From REEB95 sp963785735 (lineage in GTDB: Bacteria > Pseudomonadota > Alphaproteobacteria > ATCC43930 > CGMCC-115725): a DNA stretch of 64,000 nucleotides. A program made the translations under genes and the position numbers. The notes beneath the pieces were generated by a model. That model was not told the origin of the DNA, did not search any database, and saw nothing but the letters and a program-made list of their open reading frames with translations. The DNA is taken from the NCBI GenBank assembly GCA_963785735.1, contig CAWAWJ010000001.1, positions 1,054,001-1,118,000 of the forward strand, written 5' to 3'. Position 1 is the first letter of the stretch. Every line of letters starts with the position of its first letter. Of this stretch, positions 8,799 to 22,715 are shown in pieces.

Positions 8799-9796
8799 TT
8801 TCCCCGCGCCGCCCTGTGGGGAACCTTGCGCACGGCGTAACGCCGGCGGATTTCCTCGGCCGCCCGCATCGTGTCGTTGGGTGGCGTGTATTGCCAGCGC
8901 TCGATCGCGCCGCGGAAGGGGCGGGTAGCGCCGGCGTCGCGCAGCGCCTGGTGGAAGCGCGAGAATTTGGCCGAGCCGCCTTCAAGCTCGAACACATGCA
9001 CCGGCTTGCCGGTGAAGGCCGCTTCGCTCACCATCGACACCGAATCCGATGTGACGATGATGACGTCGGCCAAGGCCAGCAATCCGAAATAGGGGTTCTC
9101 GCCCTTTCCGTCCCAGATATAAGCGCCCAAGGGCTCGAGCCGCTCGCGCAACGTCTTGGTGGCAGAAGCACCGGTGCGCCGCGACACCGTGATGGCGAGG
9201 CCAAATCCGCGCTGCGCCAATCCGGCGAGCTGGCCCGCCAGCACGTCGAGCCGCGCCTTGCTCAGCCTGTAAACGCGGTTGTCGCCGCCGATCAGCACCG
9301 CCGCCAGCGGCCGCGGCAATTTCTCGAATTGGGTGGCGAAGCGGCGCGCGCCCTCGGCGAGCTTTTCCGGCGTCACGCGATGCACCGCGCCCAGGGTCTT
9401 GAAGACGTTCGCGCCCTTCATCGGGTCGTGGCTCGGCGCCACCACCAGATCGGCGTGGCGGCGGGCGAAGCGCGGATCCTGGATCTGCACCCAGAATATC
9501 CGCCCGCCGCTCGCGCGCTTGGCGGCGAGCGCCGGCGCCACCGTCATGTTGCCGCAGGAAACGATCACATCGGGCCAGGGGGACTCAAAACGGTCGCCCG
9601 CGGGGTCGAGCGCCGAAAACGGGTTGAGCCAGAATTGCGAGCTCAGATACCGCCAGGGGCTTCGGATCTTCAGCACCTTCTCGGTGAAGGGCCAGCCCAG
9701 CGCCTCGACCAGCCCCAGAACCTGGCTCGCCATGCCGATCTTGCCGTCATGGACCGCCCAAACATTGGGCTGCCTCTGGGCCGCTTCGTCCGCCAT
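8795..9796 (-). CDS. ELM1/GtrOC1-family protein (DUF1022)
   Basis: 333 residues. It matches the family annotated as mitochondrial fission ELM1-like: an N-terminal NVWAVHDGKIGMASQ, a central AVLIGGDNRVYRLS, the SRRT motif and VTSDSVSMVSEA near residue 260, all in a GT-B-like two-Rossmann arrangement. The plant protein affects mitochondrial division; bacterial homologues sit in lipopolysaccharide/O-antigen gene sets (GtrOC1) and may be glycosyltransferase-like. Here it lies upstream of and overlaps the PAP2 gene, supporting an envelope-glycolipid role rather than a fission role. The start is followed upstream by a phased CCTCG array. Confidence 0.85.
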   Translation of the reverse strand: MADEAAQRQPNVWAVHDGKIGMASQVLGLVEALGWPFTEKVLKIRSPWRYLSSQFWLNPFSALDPAGDRFESPWPDVIVSCGNMTVAPALAAKRASGGRIFWVQIQDPRFARRHADLVVAPSHDPMKGANVFKTLGAVHRVTPEKLAEGARRFATQFEKLPRPLAAVLIGGDNRVYRLSKARLDVLAGQLAGLAQRGFGLAITVSRRTGASATKTLRERLEPLGAYIWDGKGENPYFGLLALADVIIVTSDSVSMVSEAAFTGKPVHVFELEGGSAKFSRFHQALRDAGATRPFRGAIERWQYTPPNDTMRAAEEIRRRYAVRKVPHRAARGK

Positions 9797-9803
9797 TGAA
9801 ATA

Positions 9804-9882
9804 CCTCGATAGACCTCGCGCCGCCTCGATAGAACCTCGTTTTGCCTCGGCCCCGCCTCGATGGCACCTCGGTTCCGCCTCG
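9804..9882. repeat. Eight CCTCG motifs at helical spacing
   Basis: CCTCG starts at 9804, 9814, 9824, 9835, 9845, 9856, 9867 and 9878, intervals of 10, 10, 11, 10, 11, 11 and 11 nt (mean about 10.6, one turn of B-DNA). The array begins 7 nt upstream of the ELM1-family start codon in the divergent gap before the Lrp-type regulator. It could be a protein-binding array on one face of the helix or a decayed microsatellite. Confidence 0.7.
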
Positions 9883-10033
9883 GCGAGGCTGCCGCCCGGC
9901 CCGGCCCCGGCTTGCAATATTATTACCGTATACTACCATGCGCGGCAGCCGGTCGCGCCAAAACGGCACATAAGTTGCCGAACGCGCCGGGTCGCAAGAC
10001 ATAACATTTCCGGCACAAACGGGACGGCGAGGG

Positions 10034-10519
10034 ATGCGGCGCATCAAGCTCGACAAGGTGGACCGGCAAATCCTGAAGGATCTCCAGGAAGACGGCCGCA
10101 TGACCAATGTCGAGCTGGCGCACCGCGCCGGCATTTCGGCGCCGCCTTGCCTGCGGCGTGTGCGCGCGCTCGAAGAGGCGGGGTTCATCAGGGGCTACCA
10201 CGCCGAGGTCAACCCCGAGGCGCTGGGTTTCGGCATCACCGTCTTCGCGCAAGTGGGCTTGAAGAGCCAGGCGGAGGCCGATCTCAAATCCTTCGAGGCG
10301 CTCGTTTCGGAATGGGGCGAGGTGCGCGAGGTGCACATGCTCGCGGGCGAGACCGATTTCCTTTTGAAGATCGTGGCGGCGGATTGGGACGCCTATCAGA
10401 AATTCCTCACCAGCCGTTTGACGCCCGCGCCCAATGTGGCGCATGTGAAATCCTCGCTCGCCATCCGCACCGCCAAATACGCGCCCGGCGTGCCGATCGA
10501 GACCGGGGAGAAGGAGTAG
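10034..10519 (+). CDS. Lrp/AsnC-family transcription regulator
   Basis: 161 residues. An N-terminal HTH (LDKVDRQILKDLQEDGRMTN, then PPCLRRVRALEEAGFI) is followed by an alpha/beta AsnC_trans_reg (RAM) ligand-binding domain with the usual GETDFLLKIV strand near residue 115. These proteins assemble as octamers and respond to amino acids. In rhizobia an lrp-type gene stands between greA and trxB, the same neighbourhood as here, though both gaps contain extra genes in this genome. The effector and targets are unknown. Confidence 0.93.
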   Translation: MRRIKLDKVDRQILKDLQEDGRMTNVELAHRAGISAPPCLRRVRALEEAGFIRGYHAEVNPEALGFGITVFAQVGLKSQAEADLKSFEALVSEWGEVREVHMLAGETDFLLKIVAADWDAYQKFLTSRLTPAPNVAHVKSSLAIRTAKYAPGVPIETGEKE

Positions 10520-10568
10520 GGGGCGGGCTACCTATCCTCTTTACGCGGCTCGCGCTCTTGAGGGTGTA

Positions 10569-11390
10569 TCAGGGTCGACCGCGATATTGATATGTCGATA
10601 AGACACCGTGCCCTCGATTTGGTCCCTCGGCGCAATGGACCTGTTTCTCGGTAACGACGATGGCGTATCTGTAGCTAGTTAGCTCGATGCTTCCGAGAAC
10701 CCCAGCAGAATAGTTTTTCATCTGCGAACGAGCTTGAGCGAACTGTTTATCCGCCTCACTCTGGCTCGCAGCTTTTTTCCATTCTGTAAGCACAATCCCG
10801 TCAGCGTAACGCTGTTCATCGATTCCAGCAGGATGATCTTCGAAAATAAGGTCCGTTCGCGCCCCTGCTGCATCAACTTTGAACGCCCAAATGCCATGCT
10901 GTAGCAGGTGGACCGCACCCATTTTCTCACACGATATTTCTCCGGATGTATAGGCTGCTTGCCACTTCTTCCGAAAATCTGCATCAACAACGATGAGTCG
11001 TTGCAGATGAACAAATGCGCGCTCTGAACGAACTCGAATAACTTGCTGTGTGTCGGCTAGCATGAAGGACATTTCTGATTCAAACATCAGAAGTTCCGTA
11101 AGAAATCGCCAGACACGGCCCAGGATTAAGTCTGCGTTGCCATCCGAGTCCTTAATAAACGTTGATGTATCCGAAACAAATTTAGACGCTATCTTTGCCG
11201 CCTCGATTGGAAGTGTCGGTTCTTTGGAAAACGCCTGAATGGATGAGTGAACCTTCTCGCCGCTTGTTCTAAGAAGTTTCGCTATCCCGTACACGTCGTC
11301 CACGGGAGCCTTGGCTCTGTGATCTGCTGCTTTGACCAATCCCGATATTCGGGCAGATAGAGCCTTCCATTGATCAATATAAGAACTCAT
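10569..11390 (-). CDS. Low-GC protein with RecB-like PD-(D/E)XK nuclease motifs
   Basis: 273 residues, clearly more AT-rich than its neighbours, which suggests recent transfer. The N-terminal ~150 residues are mainly helical and unrecognised. The C-terminal part carries a PD-(D/E)XK-like order: E155 in a helix, D180 (RTDLIFED), E203-x-K205 (LTEWKKA) and a Q223-x3-Y227 motif (SQMKNY) as in RecB-type nucleases. No helicase or methylase lies next to it. Such stand-alone proteins include Shedu-like defence nucleases, but I cannot assign it to that family. It sits between greA and lrp, which are usually close neighbours. Fold assignment is motif-based and moderately confident; function is unknown. 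Confidence 0.65.
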   Translation of the reverse strand: MSSYIDQWKALSARISGLVKAADHRAKAPVDDVYGIAKLLRTSGEKVHSSIQAFSKEPTLPIEAAKIASKFVSDTSTFIKDSDGNADLILGRVWRFLTELLMFESEMSFMLADTQQVIRVRSERAFVHLQRLIVVDADFRKKWQAAYTSGEISCEKMGAVHLLQHGIWAFKVDAAGARTDLIFEDHPAGIDEQRYADGIVLTEWKKAASQSEADKQFAQARSQMKNYSAGVLGSIELTSYRYAIVVTEKQVHCAEGPNRGHGVLSTYQYRGRP

Positions 11391-11458
11391 CGTTCATCCA
11401 TCACCTATCGCGCTGACGGGATCAGAATTAGGCAAGCAAACCAGCCTCGCCCCCGCCT

Positions 11459-11935
11459 CTACTTAAACTGCACCTTGACGACCTCGAAGCTGCGCGCGCC
11501 GCCGCGCGGCGTGGTCACTTCCACCGAATCCGAAATACTCTTGCCGATGAGCGCGCGCGCCAGGGGCGAGGTCACCGAAAGCCGCCCCTTGCCGATATCG
11601 GCCTCGTCCTCGCCCACGATCTGATAGACCATCTTCTCGTCGGTCTCCTCGTCGGCCAACGTCACCGTCGCGCCGAACTTCACCACCTTGCCCGAAAGCT
11701 TGGAGACGTCGATCACCTCGGCCCGCGCGATCTTGTCCTCGAGTTCTATAACTCGTCCCTCAATAAATCCCTGGCGCTCGCGCGCGGCGGCGTATTCGGC
11801 GTTCTCGGCGATGTCGCCGTGTTCGCGCGCCTCGGAAATGGCGCGGATGATGGCCGGCCGGTCCACGGATTTGAGCCGTTTCAGCTCTTCCTGGAGCCGG
11901 CTATAGCCGTCATTGGTCATTGGCAGTTTGGCCAT
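11459..11935 (-). CDS. greA: Transcription elongation factor GreA
   Basis: 158 residues, standard length. The N-terminal coiled coil contains YSRLQEELKRLKSVDRPAII and AREHGDIAENAEYAAARERQ with the acidic tip that reaches the RNA polymerase active site. The C-terminal FKBP-like domain holds GEDEADIGKGRLSVTSPLAR. GreA stimulates transcript cleavage in backtracked RNA polymerase. It follows carB on the same strand after an 82-nt gap, so it may share transcription with carAB or have its own promoter. Confidence 0.98.
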   Translation of the reverse strand: MAKLPMTNDGYSRLQEELKRLKSVDRPAIIRAISEAREHGDIAENAEYAAARERQGFIEGRVIELEDKIARAEVIDVSKLSGKVVKFGATVTLADEETDEKMVYQIVGEDEADIGKGRLSVTSPLARALIGKSISDSVEVTTPRGGARSFEVVKVQFK

Positions 11936-12017
11936 GTTTTTGGGCCTTCTTAGCGCCTTCGAGTCGGGCTGTTTGCGAAAAAACCGAGCGCCCCCAAAGC
12001 CTTACGGCCGGAGACGC

Positions 12018-15268
<3,251 letters not shown>

Positions 15269-15269
<1 letters not shown>

Positions 15270-16438
15270 CAGCGCATCCTTTCCATCAGCTTGACGAAGC
15301 GCTCGAACAGATAGCGGCTGTCCTGCGGCCCGGGGCTCGCTTCGGGATGGTATTGCACCGAGAAGACCGGCCTGTCCTTGAGCCGCAAGCCTTCGTTGGA
15401 ACCGTCAAACAGCGAGACATGCGTCACCTCGGCCTCTTTGGGCAGAGTCTCGGGCAGCACGCAGAAGCCGTGATTCTGGCTCGTGATCTCGACCTTGCCG
15501 GTCGCCAGGTCTTTCACCGGATGATTGGCGCCGCGATGGCCGATCTCCATCTTCTTGGTTTTGCCGCCGAGCGCCAGTGCCAAAAGCTGATGGCCGAGGC
15601 AGATGCCGAAAACCGGCTTGCCGGTCTTGATCAAATCCCGGATCACGGGCACGGCGTATTCGCCGGTCGCCGCCGGGTCGCCCGGCCCGTTGGAGAGGAA
15701 AATCCCGTCGGGCTTATGGCGCAAAATCTCCTCGGATGTCGCGGTCGCCGGTACCACGGTGACGGCGCAGCCCGCGCTTGCCAGCATGCGCAGGATGTTG
15801 CGCTTGGCGCCGTAATCGACCGCCACCACCTTGAAGCGCGGCTGGCCGAGCTTGGCGTAGCCCTGGCCCAGGCTCCAGTCCGCTTCGTCCCATTGATAGC
15901 TCTGGCGGCACGAAACCTCTTTCGCCAGATCCATGCCTTCGAGGCCGGGCCAGTCGCGCGCCAGTTTCAACAGCGCGTCGAGATCGAATTTTCCGGCGGC
16001 GTTGAAGCACAGCGCGCCATTGGGCGCGCCGCCGTCGCGGATGCGGCGGGTGAGCTTGCGCGTATCGACGCCGGCCATGCCGGTGAGGTTCATTTTCTTG
16101 AGCCAGGCGTCGAGCCCCTGCGCCGCGCGCCAATTGGAAGGGAGGGTGATGTCCTCGCGCAGCACCAGCCCGCGCGCCGCCGGGGTCACGGTCTCGATGT
16201 CCTCGGCATTGGCGCCCACATTGCCGATATGCGGGAAGGTGAAGGTGATGATCTGCCCGGCATAGGAAGGATCGGTCAGGATCTCCTGATACCCGGTCAT
16301 CGAGGTATTGAAGCAGATTTCGCCGACCCGTGTGCCTTCCGCCCCCACGCCGCTCCCCCAAAAAACGCTGCCATCGGCCAGAACCAAAACGGCGGTCGAT
16401 CCGGCGGGGCGCGCGTTGGGGGTTGGCGCGGCATTCAT
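15269..16438 (-). CDS. carA: Carbamoyl-phosphate synthase small subunit
   Basis: 389 residues from the ATG at 16438 (MNAAPTPN...). The CPSase small-subunit N-domain contains EICFNTSMTGYQEILTDPSY. The class I glutamine amidotransferase domain has the nucleophile in FGICLGHQ and the His/Glu of QYHPEASPGP. It hydrolyses glutamine and passes ammonia to CarB. The frame stays open upstream to 16891, but that stretch is antisense to yqeY and is rejected as coding. Start overlap with carB (TGATG) shows an operon. The yqeY-dnaG-rpoD transcript is divergent across a 168-nt gap that should hold both promoters. Confidence 0.98.
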
Positions 16439-16606
16439 GCGGCGGGGGCCTCGTTTCCAGAGTCGCGGGGCCGCTCGCGTCAAAACGCGCCGCGGGAGGC
16501 GATCCGGCGGCGCGGCAAAACAGCGATCGGACTTGAAGACATTGAGATAGACCGGGCATAGGATGCCGTCAAGCCGCTCAACTCCGGGCGGCTTGCGGGA
16601 GGCTCC

Positions 16607-17059
16607 ATGCTGCGCGAACAATTCACCGAAGCGTTGAAACAGGCGATGAAGGACAAGGACGCGCTTGCCCTCTCCACGGTGCGACTCGTGTTGGCGCGGC
16701 TCAAGGAGAAGGATATCGAGGCGCGGCCCAAGGCGGACCAGATCGACGAACCAGCGATCCAGCAGATGCTGCTGCAGATGATCAAGCAGCGCCGCGAATC
16801 GATTGAGCTTTACGACAAGGGCAACCGGCCCGAGCTCTCCGCCAAGGAAAAGGGCGAAATCGCCATCATCGAGCGTTTTCTCCCCAAGCAAATGTCGGCC
16901 GCCGACATGGAAAAGGCGATCAAGGAGACGATCGCATCGACCGGCGCCGCCAGCGTCAAGGACATGGGGCGCGTGATGGCGGCGCTGAAGGAGAAATATT
17001 CGGGCCAGCTCGACCCCGGCCAGGCCAGCCAGACGGTGAAGAAGCTCTTATCGGCGTGA
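16607..17059 (+). CDS. yqeY: GatB/YqeY-domain protein
   Basis: 150 residues, standard length for stand-alone YqeY. It has the helical LREQFTEALKQAMKDKD start, VLARLKEKDIEARPK and, in the second half, IERFLPKQMS, with GRVMAALKEKYSGQLD near the end, as in the tRNA-binding tail domain of GatB. The protein has been proposed to bind tRNA or assist transamidation, but its role is not settled. The position just upstream of dnaG and rpoD is conserved in many proteobacteria and makes it the first gene of this macromolecular-synthesis cluster. Confidence 0.95.
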   Translation: MLREQFTEALKQAMKDKDALALSTVRLVLARLKEKDIEARPKADQIDEPAIQQMLLQMIKQRRESIELYDKGNRPELSAKEKGEIAIIERFLPKQMSAADMEKAIKETIASTGAASVKDMGRVMAALKEKYSGQLDPGQASQTVKKLLSA

Positions 17060-17128
17060 GTAAAAAAGACCGGGCGGGCTGACGCCGGCTTGGGTTACAA
17101 TCCTCTCACGGAACCAGGCTAGAGGGAC

Positions 17129-19006
17129 ATGGCCTTTCCACCCCGCTTCCTCGATGAGTTGCGCGAGCGCGTGTCGCTCGCCGAGATCGTCGGCCGCCGC
17201 GTCAAGCTCACGCGGCGGGGCCGCGAATATATCGGCCTGTGCCCGTTCCACAACGAAAAGACCCCGTCCTTCAGCGTGGTCGAGGATAAGGGTTTCTATC
17301 ATTGCTTCGGTTGCGGCGCGCATGGCGACGTCATCGGCTTCGTCATGCAGACCGAAAGCCAAACCTTCCCCGAGGCGGTGGAGCAGCTCGCGCGCAAGGC
17401 CGGGCTGCCGGTGCCGCAATCGACGCCGGAAGAACGCCAGCGCGCCGAGCGCGCCCAGACCCTGCAAGGCGCGCTCGAAGCGGCCTGCGTTTTCTTCGAG
17501 GCGCAGCTGCGCGAGCCGATTGGGGCCCGGGCGCGGGAATATCTCATCAAGCGCGGCCTCGACGAATCCGCGTGGAAGCGTTTCCGCTTGGGTTACGCGC
17601 CGGAGAGCCGCGAGGCGTTGAAACGCGCGCTCGGGCCGAAATTCCCCGAGGCGTTGCTGCTCGAAGCCGGGCTCACCCGCAAGCCCGAGGATGGCGGCGA
17701 AGCCTTCGATTATTTTCGCAACCGTGTCATATTTCCAATAGGCGACCGGCGCGGCGCCATCATCGCCTTCGGCGCCCGCGCGCTCGACAACGACACCCAG
17801 CCAAAATATTTGAACTCGCCCGACACGCCGCTTTTCGCAAAGGGCCGCGTGCTCTACGGCCTCGCCTCGGCCCGCGCCGCCGCCGCGCGCGAGCCTTCGG
17901 CCATCGTCGCCGAAGGTTACATGGACGTGATCGCGCTGCGCCGCGCCGGCTTCCATACGGCGGTCGCGCCCTTGGGCACGGCGCTCACCGAAACCCAGAT
18001 CGAGGAGCTGTGGAAGCTCAGCCCCGAACCGGTGCTGTGTTTCGACGGCGACAGCGCCGGGCAACGCGCGGCCTCGCGCGCGCTCGAACGCGCCTTGCCG
18101 CTCTTGAAGCCGGGATTCTCGCTACGCTTTGCCACCTTGCCGGTGGGCGAGGATCCCGACACGCTCATTGCTCGCCAGGGCGTGGAAGCGATGCGCGCGG
18201 TGCTCGACCAGGCCCGGCCCTTGGCCGAGGTGTTGTGGACGATCGAAACATCCCATCCGCTCAAGACGCCGGAGCAACGCGCCGCGCTGGAGCAGCGGCT
18301 CGAGGCCCAGACCCGCCGCATCGCCGACCGTCCGGTGCAGGAGCATTACCGCAATTTCTTCCGCGCCCGCCTGGCCGAGACCTTTAATGCCGGCGCGCGG
18401 GCCCCGGGCCGGCTCGGCTGGGGCCGATTCGCCCCCTGGAAGGTCGGCCCGATTCGCCGCCCGGGCCGGGGTGGCCGGCCCTTGCGCCCCGGCGCGGCCT
18501 ATCCGGCCCATGAGCCCCCGCCCGAGGGCGATCCCGGCCTGTTGCAGCGCCGCGCCCAGGAAGTGCTGCTGGCGCTGCTTTTGAACCACCCCTTCCTGCT
18601 GGCCGAGGTGGGCGAGGAACTGGCCCAATTCGAGCTGCCCGACCGCGCCCTTGACAGGCTTTGCCGCGAGATTTTAAGACTGCACAGCCTTCACCCTGAC
18701 CTTGACGCGGCGGCCCTGAAGCTCCACCTATCGAACAGCGGATTCGGCCCGGATGTGGCTGGGATTCTGACTTCCCAGGTCTTGAACCACGCGGGGTTCG
18801 CGCGGCCCGGGGCGGATGCCGAGGACGTCAGGTTGGGGTGGAGCCATACCAAGGCACGGTTGCAGGAGCGGCGGCTGTTGTCGACGCAGATATCGGAAGC
18901 GGAGCGCCAGGCGGCGGACGGGACCGACGAGACTTGGTCGCGCCTTCAACCCTTGCTGCAAAGCAAGGCCGAGGATGACGGCGCGGCGGGTGGGGGAATG
19001 GATTGA
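17129..19006 (+). CDS. dnaG: DNA primase
   Basis: 625 residues. The N-terminal zinc-binding domain has CPFHNEKTPSF and YHCFGCGAHGDV (C-x2-H ... C-x2-C). The TOPRIM catalytic core includes AEGYMDVIAL (Glu) and CFDGDSAGQRA (Asp-x-Asp). The C-terminal helicase-binding portion (~450-625) includes a Pro/Arg/Gly-rich linker before it (RRPGRGGRP). DnaG synthesises RNA primers for replication at the fork with DnaB. It follows yqeY by 69 nt and precedes rpoD by 123 nt. Confidence 0.98.
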   Translation: MAFPPRFLDELRERVSLAEIVGRRVKLTRRGREYIGLCPFHNEKTPSFSVVEDKGFYHCFGCGAHGDVIGFVMQTESQTFPEAVEQLARKAGLPVPQSTPEERQRAERAQTLQGALEAACVFFEAQLREPIGARAREYLIKRGLDESAWKRFRLGYAPESREALKRALGPKFPEALLLEAGLTRKPEDGGEAFDYFRNRVIFPIGDRRGAIIAFGARALDNDTQPKYLNSPDTPLFAKGRVLYGLASARAAAAREPSAIVAEGYMDVIALRRAGFHTAVAPLGTALTETQIEELWKLSPEPVLCFDGDSAGQRAASRALERALPLLKPGFSLRFATLPVGEDPDTLIARQGVEAMRAVLDQARPLAEVLWTIETSHPLKTPEQRAALEQRLEAQTRRIADRPVQEHYRNFFRARLAETFNAGARAPGRLGWGRFAPWKVGPIRRPGRGGRPLRPGAAYPAHEPPPEGDPGLLQRRAQEVLLALLLNHPFLLAEVGEELAQFELPDRALDRLCREILRLHSLHPDLDAAALKLHLSNSGFGPDVAGILTSQVLNHAGFARPGADAEDVRLGWSHTKARLQERRLLSTQISEAERQAADGTDETWSRLQPLLQSKAEDDGAAGGGMD

Positions 19007-19129
19007 CGGCCCAGCTACGGCGCGGGCAAGACTGACAGCGAACGGGAACGCCGCGCGCACCATGCGCCGTCGCGCCCGTTCTTTGATTCTATAGGCGGCC
19101 CGTCGGGCCCGAGTGAAAGCAGGATAGAC

Positions 19130-21112
<1,983 letters not shown>

Positions 21113-21160
21113 GTCTCGATAGAGGGTGACGCGGCCCGGGCTCCCGCCTTAGATTGGCGC

Positions 21161-21237
21161 GGGCCCGTAGTTCAGTTGGTTAGAACACGCCGCTCATAAC
21201 GGTGTAGTCGCAGGTTCGAGTCCTGCCGGGCCCACCA
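21161..21237 (+). tRNA. tRNA with CAT anticodon, probably tRNA-Ile2
   Basis: 77 nt including an encoded CCA. Acceptor arms GGGCCCG and CGGGCCC pair over 7 bp with discriminator A. The anticodon stem CGCCG/CGGTG (one G-T pair) encloses loop CTCATAA, with anticodon CAT at 21195-21197, and the T-arm has GTTCGAG. A CAT anticodon fits initiator/elongator Met or lysidine-modified Ile2. The acceptor starts with a paired G-C rather than the initiator mismatch, and a tRNA-Ile2 near rpoD is also known in E. coli (ileX), so I favour Ile2 over elongator Met. Confidence 0.93.
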
Positions 21238-21365
21238 TCTTTCAACCCGGACCCAACGGGAAGGCGGGCGAAATAGCCTCACGCGGCGTTTCGCACCTTG
21301 CGGCTGGCAAGGGCCAGACTAGTTTAAGAACGGATTGATCCGAGTAACTTTACGGTTATCACACG

Positions 21366-22646
21366 ATGCCTGACGGTTCCGCCACGGCCCATCTCTATCT
21401 TCCGAAGCTGGTTACGACATTTATCGAGGGCTACAGCTTCGATTATTTTCGTAAGGACATCCTGGCCGCGCTCACGGTCGCAATCGTGGCCTTGCCGCTT
21501 TCGATGGCGATCGCGGTTGCCTCCGGGGTTTCGCCCGCGCGCGGCCTTTATGCCTCCATCGTCGGCGGCGTGCTGGTGTCGGCGCTGGGCGGAAGCCGGT
21601 TTCAGATCGGCGGCCCGGCCGGCGCGTTCATCGTGCTGGTGTCGGCCACGGTCGTGAAGTTTGGCATCGAGGGACTGTTGCTCACGGTGCTGCTTTCGGG
21701 GCTGATGCTGACGCTTCTCGGCCTGCTGAGATTGGGCTCGTTGATCCGCCATGTCCCGCACGCCGTCACCGTCGGCTTCACCTGCGGGATTGCCGTCACC
21801 ATCCTGGCAAGCCAGCTCAGGGATCTCGGAGGACTTAAGCTTGCGGGGGCCGAGCCCGGCCCGCTGGTTCCCAAGCTGGTGGCGCTGGCCCACGCTGTTC
21901 CCACGCTCACGCCGGCGGCGCTGGGAATTGGGGTGGCGTCGGCGGCGTTGATCTTCCTCCTGAAACGCCTCCGGCCGGCGTGGCCGGGCATGTTGATCGC
22001 CGTGACGGCCGCCGCCATCGCCGCGGCATTGCTGCATTTGCCGGTGGATACCATCGGCAGCCAGTTCGGCGAACTGCCGCACGGACTGCCGGTGCCGCGA
22101 TTGCCGGAGATCACGTTTCATCTTTTGTGGCAAATCCTGCCGGCGGCGCTCTCCTTCACGCTTCTCGGCGGCGTGGAGAGCCTGCTTTCGGCCAAGGTCG
22201 CCGACAGCATGACCGGCCGGAAGCATCGCTCGAACATGGAATTGATCGCGCAAGGCATTGCCAACGTCGTCTCGGCCCTGTTCGGCGGCATCAGCGTGAC
22301 GGGAACGATTGCGCGCACCGCAACCAATATCCGGGCCGGGGCGCGCAGCCCGATGTCCGGCATTATGCACGCCGGATTCATATTGCTGTTCATGCTAGTC
22401 GCGGCGCCGTTGGCCAAATTCGTGCCGCTCTCCGCGCTGGCGGGGATACTTGTCGTGGTCTGCTGGGACATGGCGGAGAAGGGCGAATTCCGGCGCCTGC
22501 TTGGAGAAAGGCGCGGCGCCGCGGTGCTCATCGCAACCTTTGCGCTCACCCTGCTCATCAACCTGACGGCCGGCATCGTGACGGGCTGCGCGTTGGCCGC
22601 CTTGTTCGCCGCTTTCAAGCGCGGCGTTCCCGAGGAAGGCGCGTGA
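21366..22646 (+). CDS. SulP-family anion permease lacking a STAS domain
   Basis: 426 residues with about 10-12 membrane segments and the SulP core features: DILAALTVAIVALPLSMAIA near residue 35, the GLYASIVGG turn, FQIGGPAGAFIVL and TGTIARTATNIRAGARSP in the second repeat. SulP proteins move sulfate, bicarbonate or other anions. The frame ends at GVPEEGA directly after the last helix, so the usual cytosolic STAS domain is missing. No cognate STAS gene is adjacent. The substrate cannot be told. It is convergent with the MHS transporter gene. Confidence 0.9.
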   Translation: MPDGSATAHLYLPKLVTTFIEGYSFDYFRKDILAALTVAIVALPLSMAIAVASGVSPARGLYASIVGGVLVSALGGSRFQIGGPAGAFIVLVSATVVKFGIEGLLLTVLLSGLMLTLLGLLRLGSLIRHVPHAVTVGFTCGIAVTILASQLRDLGGLKLAGAEPGPLVPKLVALAHAVPTLTPAALGIGVASAALIFLLKRLRPAWPGMLIAVTAAAIAAALLHLPVDTIGSQFGELPHGLPVPRLPEITFHLLWQILPAALSFTLLGGVESLLSAKVADSMTGRKHRSNMELIAQGIANVVSALFGGISVTGTIARTATNIRAGARSPMSGIMHAGFILLFMLVAAPLAKFVPLSALAGILVVVCWDMAEKGEFRRLLGERRGAAVLIATFALTLLINLTAGIVTGCALAALFAAFKRGVPEEGA

Positions 22647-22715
22647 ACGCGCCGGCGCGGTTCTAGCGGTTCGGGCTTTTTACGCCGCGGATTACCGGGC
22701 CCACCATTTCCACCG

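Noticed and set aside
16439..16891. N-terminal extension of carA
   Set aside because: The added 151 residues are antisense to yqeY and unlike any CarA; the start at 16438 gives the family length.
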